In this document: positions 6,980-15,536 of the stretch, piece by piece
Numbering within the stretch: position 1 is the first letter of the stretch
Layout of the letters: each line of letters opens with the position of its first letter
Source: Clostridium sp.
GTDB lineage: Bacteria > Bacillota > Clostridia > Lachnospirales > Lachnospiraceae
Direction: 5' to 3'
Assembly (NCBI GenBank): GCA_023664775.1
Contig: JAMPEW010000017.1
Span: forward strand, 1-57,383
DNA length: 57,383 nt
Program-made: the position numbers and the translations under genes
Notes under the pieces: model-generated
Told to the model about the DNA's origin: nothing
The model's database searches: none
The model's input: the letters and a program-made list of their open reading frames with translations, nothing else

Positions 6980-9781
6980 ATGAAACAAATGGTTAAGAAA
7001 AAACGACTATCCGTTGTTAAAAGGGTTTTGTCTGTTTTGCTTACCGTGATGCTTGTGGTTGGAATGTGTCCTCTTGCAAATGCCGTTATGGCAGAGGAGG
7101 CAGCAGAGATTTCCGAGGGAGAACCTATGGAGAACGCCACGGAAACGGAGGCTGAAAAAGAAACAGAGGTGACGGAGGAGTATACGGAGCCGGCAATAGA
7201 GCTGTTGACAAGTGCAGACGCAGAGGGATTATATGCAATCTCTATCGCTAAGGGAGAAGATGGTTCAGATGAATCCGCTATTGCTGCAGGTGTTGAGGAA
7301 GGTGAGCTTCAGTGGACATCATTTGCTGATGCTCCGTATTGGAAGCATGACGAAAATGGAGGACTTACGGCAGGCGATTCTACGGATTATAATTTGTTTT
7401 ATGACAGCGGGGCAGATACATTGCACTTGAAAAATCTAAATCTGTCCGTAACTGCATCAGCAGATGGGAATGCAATATTTGCTGCGATAGATTTAAAGCT
7501 TGCGCTTGAGGGAACAAACTCCATAAGCTGTACGGATGTTGCAGTTATGACATTAGGTAATCTTGATTTATCAGGAAGCGGCAGCCTGACAGTTTCAGTT
7601 TCGGGTGATGCGGATATGCCGTCTGTGCTTGTAGGCGGAAATGTAAATCATAGCGCTTCGGGAACCGTAGCCTTCCAAAATGGAGGACTGGCATTTTTTG
7701 ACCCTGACGAAGAAGATGGTGTTGAGCCTGAGCATGAGGTAACAGGAGACGGTACATTTGCTGACGGCTCAATTCCATCAGATGAGCCTGATTGGGAGAG
7801 CTTTGGAAATGGCATCATTCTCACAGACGAGGGAATGACTGCGGAGGGACTTGACGCATCGTCATATTACTTAAATGCAGAAGGTGGAGCACTTACTGCG
7901 GAGGGAGCAGATGCAGGCAATTATTCCATCCGCTATGTGACAGGCGCAGATGCAAATACACTTTACCTGAACGGACTTACGCTTAACACAACGTCATGGA
8001 CGTCTGCAATCGCATATCGGTCAGAGAAAAAGCTTATTATTGAGGTGAGTGGCAAAAACAGTATTTCTTCTGAGGCAAATGCCGTAGAATTAGGACAGTG
8101 GGAGGATGCTGACGTTGGCAATGAGGAAATACGTGTATCAAATATTATTATAAGGGGAAGCGGTACTTTGCAAATCACCTCAACGCAGGTAGAGGAGGAA
8201 ACGGAAACGTATTATGGCGTTCCATTTATCGCAGTCTGCGACAGCTTTGAAAACAGCGCCGTCATTACCCTAAAAGCAAGCAGTAATGCATATGCCTGTG
8301 GAGAAATTACAGCGGATGCGCAGCAGGGAAAAGTGAAGAATACAGGAAGCATCTCCTGCTCAGGCGGGAAAGAAGGCGGTATATCTGTTTGGGGCGTTGG
8401 CTATGTAAGTGGAATGAGCTGGAACAGTACTATTGCAAAATCTGATATGCCAGCTACAGATACAGAAATTGGTCCGGGTAAAATCGGCAGATGCTATTAT
8501 ATTTACGGGGAGGAAACTTATCCAAATGAGCATATGGCGGTTTCTGCACCAAATGCCGTTATTCATGGAAAATATGATGCTGCCGGTAATCCGATACCTT
8601 CCAATATTGTAATTCAGACTGTAACCTATGATATGTACAACGTGCCATATATGGATGATTTTGTAGCGCCTGAATGGTGGCTTGTATATGAGGATGAGAT
8701 AGGCAGCATAGAGGATTACATTAAGCCGTATGATATTGTCAGTGTATGCGATGGTAAAAAGCATACATTTAATACCGATATTTACCGTGCATGGATCGAG
8801 AACGGTGACGTCACGATTAATGGAAATGTTATTTGTGATATTGCCCTGTTTGAGGCACCTTGTCTTGAAGGGGAAAAAGTATACACAAGAGATGAAAACG
8901 GAAACATAATTTTCTTGAGAAATTCAGCAGGGGCAAAGGTAACCGTTAATGGAGACGTTGGATTTTTAGGACTTAACAGCAGCTTCGACGGAGATGTTGT
9001 AATAAAGGGAGCAGTATTTAGTATTGCACTCTATGATGACATAAATGTAAAAGATGGCTTTGAGGCAGAAGAAACAGCTGTTTATGGTGCATATGCACCG
9101 GGGCAGGCTTCCATATCCAAGGGAAAGCTTACAACCAAAGCCCTTGCTATAGGTGGCAGTGCTTCCAGTAATATGCAGCTTACAGGCTATGGCGTTTATG
9201 AGGGAATAACGTATACGCAGATTATCGGTCGGGAAGGAACGCAGGAGGTAAAGGGAACAACAGGCGTTTTGGACGGAAAGGCTGTGCTTGTATCTGTATC
9301 ACTGGATAGTGTTACGGAAGGGTCAGCGCCGATGGTTAAGGAAGCGCCAAGCTCTGACAGACAGAATATTGAAACTGCAATTGGAAAGGGAAAGACATAT
9401 TTTGCTTTTGATTTATCCCTGATTGAGAATAATCAAGGTGCAGTTCAGCCTACATCGGAAATGGATGTATACATTACAAATACGGAGAACTTTACTGACC
9501 CTGTGGTGTGCTACGTTCAGTCTGACGGAACGCTTGTACCACATGATACAAGAATTGTAAATGGAAAGATTGCGTTCAAGACGACCCATTTAAGTACCTA
9601 TGTTATTATTGAAGCGGCTGACCTGCCTAAAACGAATAATGCGCCGATTGTTGTTAAGAACGAAAACAGCACTGACGCAAAAACACCGAATACGGGAGAT
9701 ACATTCCCTGTTGCAGTGTTGATTATGCTTATGCTTACGTCATTGGCAGGATTTGTGTTTATGCTGGAAAAAGAGAAGTAA
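6980..9781 (+). CDS. Large sortase-anchored surface protein
   Basis: 933 residues. The N-terminus is a signal peptide (KKKRLSVVKRVLSVLLTVML, ending near NAVMAEE), followed by a Glu/Thr-rich acidic linker. The C-terminus is a wall-sorting signal: TPNTGD at 902-907, a hydrophobic stretch and the charged tail EKEK. The motif is an LPXTG variant of the type seen in Lachnospiraceae. The ~850 residues between are beta-rich with repeated GxLTAEGxD- and NTLYLNGLTLN-like units (near 105-150 and 285-340), suggestive of a solenoid or repeated adhesin fold that I cannot name. The ATG has AAGGAGGT 6 nt upstream. It stands alone between the kinase and the XRE/DUF3169 pair; the LRR kinase next door could plausibly sense surface material, but that is speculation. 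Confidence 0.8.
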   Translation: MKQMVKKKRLSVVKRVLSVLLTVMLVVGMCPLANAVMAEEAAEISEGEPMENATETEAEKETEVTEEYTEPAIELLTSADAEGLYAISIAKGEDGSDESAIAAGVEEGELQWTSFADAPYWKHDENGGLTAGDSTDYNLFYDSGADTLHLKNLNLSVTASADGNAIFAAIDLKLALEGTNSISCTDVAVMTLGNLDLSGSGSLTVSVSGDADMPSVLVGGNVNHSASGTVAFQNGGLAFFDPDEEDGVEPEHEVTGDGTFADGSIPSDEPDWESFGNGIILTDEGMTAEGLDASSYYLNAEGGALTAEGADAGNYSIRYVTGADANTLYLNGLTLNTTSWTSAIAYRSEKKLIIEVSGKNSISSEANAVELGQWEDADVGNEEIRVSNIIIRGSGTLQITSTQVEEETETYYGVPFIAVCDSFENSAVITLKASSNAYACGEITADAQQGKVKNTGSISCSGGKEGGISVWGVGYVSGMSWNSTIAKSDMPATDTEIGPGKIGRCYYIYGEETYPNEHMAVSAPNAVIHGKYDAAGNPIPSNIVIQTVTYDMYNVPYMDDFVAPEWWLVYEDEIGSIEDYIKPYDIVSVCDGKKHTFNTDIYRAWIENGDVTINGNVICDIALFEAPCLEGEKVYTRDENGNIIFLRNSAGAKVTVNGDVGFLGLNSSFDGDVVIKGAVFSIALYDDINVKDGFEAEETAVYGAYAPGQASISKGKLTTKALAIGGSASSNMQLTGYGVYEGITYTQIIGREGTQEVKGTTGVLDGKAVLVSVSLDSVTEGSAPMVKEAPSSDRQNIETAIGKGKTYFAFDLSLIENNQGAVQPTSEMDVYITNTENFTDPVVCYVQSDGTLVPHDTRIVNGKIAFKTTHLSTYVIIEAADLPKTNNAPIVVKNENSTDAKTPNTGDTFPVAVLIMLMLTSLAGFVFMLEKEK

Positions 9782-9836
9782 TACAGCAGTAGCTTTGGTT
9801 TTATGTCAGGGTTATAATTTTATTTGGCAATTTTGC

Positions 9837-9884
9837 TTGACAACTTTTCTTGTCATCTATATAATGATGACAAGGAAAGTTGTC
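9837..9884 (+). promoter_or_regulatory. Consensus promoter with twin palindromic operators
   Basis: TTGACA (9837-9842), a 17 nt spacer and TATAAT (9860-9865) make a consensus SigA promoter. Two 16 bp palindromes of the form GACAA-N6-TTGTC flank the -10 box: 9839-9854 and 9869-9884. Together they form a near-perfect 19 bp inverted repeat with TATATAAT in the loop, followed by TTTTTATTTT. The layout fits autorepression by the XRE protein encoded from 10103; the RNA form could also terminate the surface-protein transcript. Confidence 0.75.
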
Positions 9885-9897
9885 ATTTTTATTTTAT

Positions 9898-10037
9898 GGG
9901 ACTGTCGCAATTAGGACTTATTCTCTTAGCAGCGATGCATTTTTAACAAAGAAAAGCGGAAGTTAAGTAACACGTTGGAGCGTTCTTTGTTTAAAATGCA
10001 TTATAAAAGAGAATTAAATCCTTATTGCGACAGCCCC
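9898..10037 (-). repeat. 140 bp inverted-repeat element, copy A
   Basis: The reverse complement begins GGGGCTGTCGCAATAAGG and ends CTAATTGCGACAGTCCC, so the element has ~20 bp terminal inverted repeats. An inner pair, TGCATTTTAAACAAAGAA and TTCTTTGTTAAAAATGCA, folds back again. Read on the minus strand it matches the copy at 24766-24906 nearly base for base. It has no coding capacity and sits between the promoter at 9837 and the XRE gene, so it lies in the 5' leader. A further hairpin (GCAGGATT/AATCCTGC, 10042-10060) follows. Confidence 0.85.
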
Positions 10038-10102
10038 ATAGGCAGGATTAAAAATCCTGCTAAGTTTGTTTATGGCAAAGTGAATCATAAGCGGAGGTGT
10101 AT

Positions 10103-10312
10103 ATGCCGTTATATAATAAGTTAAAGGAATATCGGGCAAGACTGGGGGTAAACCAGCAGCAGATGGGGGCGCTGGTAGGCACGTCAAGGCAGACCATCAG
10201 TCAGATAGAGCGTGGAGATTATTCGCCCTCCGTCACGCTTGCCTTAAAAATTGCAAGGGTGTGTAATGCGTCTGTTGAGGATATATTTCAGTATGAGGAG
10301 GATAAAAAATGA
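10103..10312 (+). CDS. Small XRE-family transcription regulator
   Basis: 69 residues, essentially one Cro/C1-type helix-turn-helix: GVNQQQMGALVGTSRQTISQ is helices 2-3, and IERGDYSPSVTLALKIARV completes the fold. This minimal type (with SRQTISQIERGDY) is typical of regulators coupled to a membrane protein gene. The ATG at 10103 has GGAGG at 10093-10097; the GTG at 10097 lies inside that site. The stop codon overlaps the next start (ATGA). It probably represses its own operon through the GACAA-N6-TTGTC palindromes at 9839-9884. Confidence 0.85.
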   Translation: MPLYNKLKEYRARLGVNQQQMGALVGTSRQTISQIERGDYSPSVTLALKIARVCNASVEDIFQYEEDKK

Positions 10313-11136
10313 AGCAGGAACAATCAGATACAGAAAAGACGTTAAATGAATATGAGGACAGAAACAAAAAAGAGGATAAAAAATCCTTCAAGCCCTTTAT
10401 CATTGTTATGGCGGTATGCTTTGTTGCGGGGATTGGCATGGGAATGTTGGAACGTGTCTTTGAACAAGAACTGGACGCTATAAAGGCAATGGCGGCAAAA
10501 AATGAGGCTGTGCTCGCATATGTTCTGCCGATAATATTTTTGCTTATGAATATAGTGGAGCTTGTTTTCGTGTTAGGTGTTGTGCGCCGACAGGAGAAAC
10601 GGCTGAAGCATTGGAATGGCGAAGATGAGGAGCTTCTTGACGACATTGAAAAGAAGCTGGATTTCCCGCTTAACGCTGTAAATGTGATGCAGATTTTAGC
10701 AATGCTTCTCTTTGCGGCAGGCATTCATATTGCCTTGTCCGCAGAGCTGCCTAAGCTTCATGTGAAAATAATTTATTGGATTGTTATTGTAGAATTTGTG
10801 GTAAGCATGATTATATGTATCGGGCTGCAAAAGAGAGCGCTTAATCTTGTCAAGCTTATGAATCCTGAAAAAAATGGAAGCATATATGACATGGATTTTA
10901 ATAAAAAATGGGTGGAAAGCTGCGATGAAGCACAGCAGATGGTAATATACAGGTCGGCTTACAAGTCGTTTCGTGCTTCCAATATGTTGTGCTGTATGTT
11001 GTGGGTCGTAGGAGTTATAGCTGACTTCGCATTTCACACAGGATTATTTCCGATTGTGGTTGTGCTGCTGATATGGCTTGTCCAAGTGCTTGTATATGCA
11101 AGGGAAACAATGCGGCTGGAACGGGGCGGAAATTAA
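10309..11136 (+). CDS. DUF3169 family membrane protein
   Basis: 275 residues. A charged cytoplasmic N-terminus of ~25 residues precedes about six hydrophobic helices (near 26-45, 65-90, 125-145, 150-172, 225-245 and 246-265). The NEYEDRNKKEDKK start, the basic RRQEKRLKHW loop and the overlap with a small XRE gene match the DUF3169 family, whose function is unknown to me. The 4 nt overlap makes it translationally coupled to the regulator, so the two form a self-contained regulator/membrane module. Confidence 0.85.
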   Translation: MKQEQSDTEKTLNEYEDRNKKEDKKSFKPFIIVMAVCFVAGIGMGMLERVFEQELDAIKAMAAKNEAVLAYVLPIIFLLMNIVELVFVLGVVRRQEKRLKHWNGEDEELLDDIEKKLDFPLNAVNVMQILAMLLFAAGIHIALSAELPKLHVKIIYWIVIVEFVVSMIICIGLQKRALNLVKLMNPEKNGSIYDMDFNKKWVESCDEAQQMVIYRSAYKSFRASNMLCCMLWVVGVIADFAFHTGLFPIVVVLLIWLVQVLVYARETMRLERGGN

Positions 11137-11253
11137 AAATTGTAAAAAATAAAAGGTATGCCCTGCTATAACAAAATGTTTTAAAAAGTAATTGTAAGAC
11201 TACAAAATGTTAAAAAAAAAAAACATTATGTAAATAATATTTGACATTTGCTA

Positions 11254-11282
11254 TTGACACATGACGGATATGGGAGTATTAT
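11254..11282 (+). promoter_or_regulatory. SigA promoter for the second XRE/membrane pair
   Basis: TTGACA (11254-11259), a 17 nt spacer and TATTAT (11277-11282), 50 nt before the ATG at 11332. A small dyad, CTCA-CAA-TGAG, just downstream (about 11285-11296) may be an operator. Confidence 0.75.
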
Positions 11283-11331
11283 GTTCTCACAATGAGACAA
11301 TGTAAAGTTTTTTGAGAGAGGTGTAGGACAT

Positions 11332-11862
11332 ATGGGTGACATTTCATCAGGCTTCTTTATCGGATTTCTTGTTGCTTGGATTGCCACAGTTGTACTGGCA
11401 GTTTACAGACGCAGGAAAAAGAGTAATGGAACGGATGATTACGACGAAAGACAGCAGCTTGTCAGATACAGGGGGTATCAGTATTGCTTTTTTATAATGG
11501 TAGCATTTCTTGCGTGTACCTGTCTGGTGGAAAGCGTTATGGATAAGCATGTGATAGATACGGATGCAGTAGCCATCATTGGTATTTGTTTAAGCGTGGG
11601 AGTCCATGTAAGTTATTGTATATGGAATGAGGGATATTTTCCTGTAAACCATAACCGTAAGTCATATATTGTTATGGCGGTAGCACTCAGCATATTGTAT
11701 ATTTCGTTTTCCATAGAAGCAATTAAGCGGGGCGAGGTGATTGTAGACGGCGTGCTTACGGGCGGCTGTACCAGTCTTGCATGTGCGGCTGTGTTTACTA
11801 TAACATGCATCGTACTTTTGCTAAAAAGTGCCATGGATAAGAAAGAGGATGAGCAGCAATGA
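11332..11862 (+). CDS. Small polytopic membrane protein paired with an XRE regulator
   Basis: 176 residues with about five hydrophobic helices (near 5-26, 48-68, 78-98, 107-127 and 140-165). A cytoplasmic DDYDERQQLVRYRGYQY segment follows the first helix; a DERQ motif at this position is common in small integral membrane proteins encoded next to XRE regulators. No enzymatic motif is visible and I do not assign a family. Its end overlaps the following XRE gene by 4 nt (ATGA). The order here (membrane protein, then regulator) is the reverse of the DUF3169 pair just upstream. Confidence 0.75.
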   Translation: MGDISSGFFIGFLVAWIATVVLAVYRRRKKSNGTDDYDERQQLVRYRGYQYCFFIMVAFLACTCLVESVMDKHVIDTDAVAIIGICLSVGVHVSYCIWNEGYFPVNHNRKSYIVMAVALSILYISFSIEAIKRGEVIVDGVLTGGCTSLACAAVFTITCIVLLLKSAMDKKEDEQQ

Positions 11863-12050
11863 AGAATTTAAGGTTAAAATCTGCAAGGGCTGCTCTTGAT
11901 CTGTCACAGCAGGATTTGGCAAACCGGGTCAATGTTTCGAGGCAGACGATAAATGCCATAGAAAAGGGAGACTACAATCCCACGATTAAGCTTTGTATTG
12001 CCATTTGCAGGGAACTGGGTAAAACATTGGATGAGTTGTTTTGGGAGTAA
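11859..12050 (+). CDS. Small XRE-family transcription regulator
   Basis: 63 residues, a single Cro/C1 helix-turn-helix: LDLSQQDLANRVNVSRQTIN followed by AIEKGDYNPTIKLCIAICREL and the ending LDELFWE. The same minimal class as the gene at 10103 but only moderately alike in sequence. It is translated from the ATGA overlap with the membrane protein gene, so it probably controls the promoter at 11254. A TTGGAGA...TCTCCAA dyad (about 12067-12098) follows and may end this transcript before the ABC transporter genes. Confidence 0.85.
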   Translation: MKNLRLKSARAALDLSQQDLANRVNVSRQTINAIEKGDYNPTIKLCIAICRELGKTLDELFWE

Positions 12051-12165
12051 TGTGAAATATATGTAGTTGGAGAAACAAGCAATTCACAGTATCTCCAATC
12101 GTATAGCATACAGTTCTTGGAGAGGAACTATAAATACTACTACTTTATAACACGAGGAGAAAACG

Positions 12166-13152
12166 ATGGAACTTAAGCTTACAAACATTAAGAAAAGCTT
12201 TGAGGACAAGGAAATTTTGCATGGCATAAGTTTTTCCGTAAAAAGTGGAAGGGCACTTGGTCTTCTTGGAAGAAACGGTGCAGGAAAGACAACAACCATA
12301 AGAATTATTATGGACGTTTTCAGGGCAAACGAAGGAGAAGTGACGCTGGATGGGGAAAAATTTGTGCCAAAGAGCAGTCAGATTGGATATCTTCCTGAGG
12401 AGAGAGGGCTTTATCCGAAAAAGACGGTCACGGATCAGATGGTTTACCTTGCCATGCTGAGAGGAAAAAACAAAAAAGAAGCGTTGGAGAGCACAAAGAA
12501 GTGGCTTACCAAGCTTGATGTTATAGAATATGAAACACGGAAGTTAGATACGCTGTCAAAGGGAAACCAGCAGAAGGTTCAGCTTGCGGCGACACTGGTA
12601 GGAGAGCCGGACATTGTGATTCTTGACGAGCCGTTCAGTGGTCTTGACCCGGTTAATGCCCAAATACTGAAGGATGTAATCCGTGAGCTTATTGCAGAGG
12701 GCAGAATCGTGATTTTCTCAAGCCATCAGATGAGCTATGTTGAGGAGTTTTGCGAGGACATTGTAATTATTAATCATGGAGATATTGCCCTTGCAGGCAA
12801 TCTGGATGAGATAAAAACAGAGTATGGCAAGGGAAGAAGAATTGTATGTGCAAACAATCTTACATTAGATGAATTGAAAGATGTTTGTGAGAGCAAGCTT
12901 TCGGATAAGGTAACAGTGCATGATGTAAACAAGCACTATGTAATTTTAAATATTAAAGACGGTGTTGACCAGTGGCAGCTTTTGGATGCCTTTCGGGAGC
13001 AGAACGTGGATATTAAGACCTTTGGTGCTTATGAGCCTGCATTAAATGATATATTTGTATCAAGAGTAGGCGAGGAGGAAGCTGAGGAAGAAAATGAGAA
13101 TAAAGACGAGGAACAGCCGAAGAAAAAAGGACTGTTCGGGCGAAAAAGGTAG
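12166..13152 (+). CDS. ABC exporter ATP-binding protein (NatA-like)
   Basis: 328 residues. It has Walker A (GRNGAGKTTTIR, near 36-47), the signature LSKGNQQKVQ, Walker B (IVILDEPFSGLDPVN) and the switch histidine in SSHQM. The region after ~225 matches the DUF4162-type extension seen in NatA/YhaQ-type ATPases, and the last ~30 residues are a highly charged tail (EEEAEEENENKDEEQPKKK). With the permease at 13256 it should form an ABC-2 exporter of the NatAB/YhaQP type; these export sodium or antibiotic-like compounds in characterised cases. Substrate unknown. The start has CGAGGAGA 8 nt upstream. Confidence 0.9.
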   Translation: MELKLTNIKKSFEDKEILHGISFSVKSGRALGLLGRNGAGKTTTIRIIMDVFRANEGEVTLDGEKFVPKSSQIGYLPEERGLYPKKTVTDQMVYLAMLRGKNKKEALESTKKWLTKLDVIEYETRKLDTLSKGNQQKVQLAATLVGEPDIVILDEPFSGLDPVNAQILKDVIRELIAEGRIVIFSSHQMSYVEEFCEDIVIINHGDIALAGNLDEIKTEYGKGRRIVCANNLTLDELKDVCESKLSDKVTVHDVNKHYVILNIKDGVDQWQLLDAFREQNVDIKTFGAYEPALNDIFVSRVGEEEAEEENENKDEEQPKKKGLFGRKR

Positions 13153-13158
13153 GACTTG

Positions 13159-13235
13159 TGTCAAGTTTTCTCTGAAAACTTGACATATAGCGTCTGCCCC
13201 TTTGCTGAAAGCAAAGCGGGAATGGACAGACGTTC
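13159..13235 (+). other. Intercistronic hairpins between ABC ATPase and permease genes
   Basis: TGTCAAGTTTTC (13159-13170) pairs perfectly with GAAAACTTGACA (13174-13185) around a 3 nt loop, without a following T tract. A second structure follows: CGTCTG...CAGACG enclosing CTTTGCT-GAA-AGCAAAG. Both lie in the 103 nt between the two cistrons and may stabilise or cut the mRNA so that the two subunits are made in different amounts. Confidence 0.65.
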
Positions 13236-13255
13236 AATAAAGGAGGTACACGGAA

Positions 13256-14515
13256 ATGAAAAGTTTTGGAACGATATTAAAATTTGAGCTGGCAAATTAT
13301 TTTAAAAGTAAATCATATGTCATATCTACCTTGTTAATCTGTCTTGTGTGCGTAATTATCATGTTTGTGCCACGGTTTATAAATAGTGATGATAAGAAGG
13401 ACAGTGACAAGGAAACTTCGGCAGACAGCAGCTTGTCAGACAGTTCGTCGGATGAAGAGGATAAAATCTATATGGCGCTTTATGATGTAAACAATATTGT
13501 GGACATGGAGCTTCTTAAAGGGTATTTCGGTGAGACGGAATTTAAAATCTGCGACAGTGAGGATGCCGTAAAAGCAATGGTTGAAAATGAGGAGGCAGAG
13601 GCAGGCTACGTTGTTAAGGCATATGATGTCTATGACTATTATGTATTTAACCGTGGCATGTTTGACGAAAATACGGAAATCTTTACGGAAGTCATGGAAA
13701 TGTCCGCAAAAAAGAAATACTGCGAGGTAAACAACCTTGATAAGGACGAATTTCTTGCACTGGAGTATTTGCAGGTAAATGTAAATGAAACGGTACTTGG
13801 TAAGGACAGCGTAAGCAATTACTTTTACTGCTACATTCTTATCATCATTGTATTTATGCTCATAGTCATGTACGGAACGACAATTGCAACAGGAATTACA
13901 AATGAAAAAAGCAACCGTTCCATAGAGATACTTGTAACGAGCACAAGCTCAACTGCTCTTTTGTTTGGCAAGGTATTTGCAGGAGCAATCGCAACCGTAT
14001 TTCAGGTGGGACTTATCGGGGGAAGCCTGCTTGGCTCCTATCAGATAAATAAGGAATACTGGCCGTTTGACATAGGACAATTCCTTAACATACCGTCAGA
14101 GGTAGTTGTGGCATTTGCAATATTTGGCATCGGCGGATTTCTGTTCTATGCATTTATGTACGGAGCACTTGGTGCGCTTGTATCTAAGATTGAAGACCTT
14201 AACAAAACCGCAGGAACTGCACAGATGCTTGTTATGATAGTATACTTTGTAACACTTATCCAGCTTTCCAATATAGATGGAATTGCAATGAAGGTCTGCT
14301 CATATCTTCCATTTTCCTCATACAGCGCAATGTTTGCGAGAGTGGCAATGGGCTCCGTGGCAACATGGGAAATCGTCCTGTCTGCTATTATACTCTATGC
14401 TTCAGTTGCTGTTATGGGTGTTATCGGTGGAAAGATATTCAGGGCATCTACCCTTCGGTATGGCAATCCGATTAAGCTTACAACAGCTCTGAAAGGACTT
14501 AGAAAGAGCGAGTAA
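13256..14515 (+). CDS. ABC-2 type exporter permease (NatB-like)
   Basis: 419 residues. One N-terminal membrane helix (about 20-40) is followed by a ~150-residue external domain with a Ser/Asp-rich stretch (KETSADSSLSDSSSDEED). A cluster of about six helices from ~180 to 405 forms the membrane domain. The TGITNEKSNRSIEILVTSTS segment after the second helix is the typical NatB/YhaP coupling motif (NEK-S-R--E-L--S). It forms the transporter with the ATPase encoded upstream. The ATG follows AAGGAGG. The gene ends just before an inverted-repeat element shared as a terminator with the convergent SDR gene. Confidence 0.9.
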   Translation: MKSFGTILKFELANYFKSKSYVISTLLICLVCVIIMFVPRFINSDDKKDSDKETSADSSLSDSSSDEEDKIYMALYDVNNIVDMELLKGYFGETEFKICDSEDAVKAMVENEEAEAGYVVKAYDVYDYYVFNRGMFDENTEIFTEVMEMSAKKKYCEVNNLDKDEFLALEYLQVNVNETVLGKDSVSNYFYCYILIIIVFMLIVMYGTTIATGITNEKSNRSIEILVTSTSSTALLFGKVFAGAIATVFQVGLIGGSLLGSYQINKEYWPFDIGQFLNIPSEVVVAFAIFGIGGFLFYAFMYGALGALVSKIEDLNKTAGTAQMLVMIVYFVTLIQLSNIDGIAMKVCSYLPFSSYSAMFARVAMGSVATWEIVLSAIILYASVAVMGVIGGKIFRASTLRYGNPIKLTTALKGLRKSE

Positions 14516-14523
14516 AAATAAAA

Positions 14524-14674
14524 GGGGCTGTCACAATAAGTAGTTAAGGCACACATAAAATTACACTGACAAGCCTCTTTTGTTTTGTATTTTTATAGTT
14601 ACCGGCTATCTTTAGCATATTGATATTTTGTCTTTTCTATTATGTGTGCCTTAACTACTTGCTGCGACAGCCCC
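14524..14674. repeat. 151 bp inverted-repeat element, copy B; bidirectional terminator
   Basis: The left end, GGGGCTGTCACAATAAGTAG, continues AAGGCACACATAA; it pairs with TTATGTGTGCCTTAACTACTTGCTGCGACAGCCCC read inwards, giving arms of about 34 bp. The loop (~80 nt) is unlike copies A and C; only the ends are shared. It sits between the convergent permease and SDR genes and abuts the SDR stop codon at 14677, so it probably terminates both. Confidence 0.8.
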
Positions 14675-14676
14675 TT

Positions 14677-15471
14677 TTATATCCACCCACCATCAAATTT
14701 TACGACCTCGCCTGTAAAGTAAGGCGGCATATCAAGAATCCTCTTTATAAATGTGGCGGCTTCCTCGGGAGCTGCCATTTTACCGTAAGGAATTTCATTT
14801 TCAAGTGCCGTTCTTTCCTCGCAGCTTAAATGACGGTTCATCTCAGTATCGATGGCGCCTAATGCAATGGCATTGACAGAAATATTACTTGGGGCAAGCT
14901 CCTTGGCAAGTGCCTTTGAAAAGCTGTTCACACCGCCCTTGGCAGCGGAGTATGCAACCTCGCAGGAGGCACCCGTAAGCCCCCAAACAGATGAAATGTT
15001 TATGATTTTACCTGCTTTGGCGTGTACCATATGAGGGACAACGCAGTGGCAGGTGTTGTATATAGAGGTGAGGTTGGTTGACATAATGCTAGACCACAAT
15101 TCAGGCGTTACGTCAGTTAAAAGTCCTATATGCGAGATGCCTGCAATATTTACAAGGGCATCTATGCCGCCTGCCTCTTTAAAAACAGCAGTAACCATAT
15201 TGGAGACAAAATTATAATCTCCAACATCACCAACAAATTTGCGGCATACACATTTTTTGTTTTGCTGTATTGTATCTTGCAGTTGTTGCTCTTGATAAGG
15301 CGTGTTGTTTTCTGCTTTCGTTTTATCTGTCATAATGCCGGCTTCAAGCTCTGACAATTTTTTTGAATTTTTATAGCCGCATATGGCAACAAAATCATAA
15401 TCCGAAGCGATAAGCCTTGCAAATGCACTGCCGACGCCGCCTGACGCGCCTGTAATAATAATTGATTTCAT
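14677..15471 (-). CDS. SDR oxidoreductase, EF-P 5-aminopentanone reductase type
   Basis: 264 residues, a classical short-chain dehydrogenase: the NAD(P)-binding TGASGGVG (7-14), the NIAG strand (NVAG-like), the catalytic Ser in NISSVWG and the YSAAK tyrosine/lysine pair. The run around SSVWGLTGASCEVAYS and NAIALGAIDTEMN is what I associate with YmfI-like enzymes, which reduce the 5-aminopentanonyl group on elongation factor P in Bacillus. There is a ~30-residue insertion, Lys/Gln-rich, between strands beta2 and beta3 (about 45-75). No efp gene is in the window. RBS GAGGT lies before the ATG on the minus strand. FabG-like reductase is the alternative. Confidence 0.8.
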   Translation of the reverse strand: MKSIIITGASGGVGSAFARLIASDYDFVAICGYKNSKKLSELEAGIMTDKTKAENNTPYQEQQLQDTIQQNKKCVCRKFVGDVGDYNFVSNMVTAVFKEAGGIDALVNIAGISHIGLLTDVTPELWSSIMSTNLTSIYNTCHCVVPHMVHAKAGKIINISSVWGLTGASCEVAYSAAKGGVNSFSKALAKELAPSNISVNAIALGAIDTEMNRHLSCEERTALENEIPYGKMAAPEEAATFIKRILDMPPYFTGEVVKFDGGWI

Positions 15472-15536
15472 GTTATACCTCGTTCTGTATAGAAAATTTC
15501 ATTTTCTATGTGCACGCTTCTTACGAAGCCTGCTAA

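Noticed and set aside
14620-14829. Small plus-strand gene of 69 codons after the permease
   Set aside because: It runs through the inverted-repeat terminator and into the antisense of the SDR gene.
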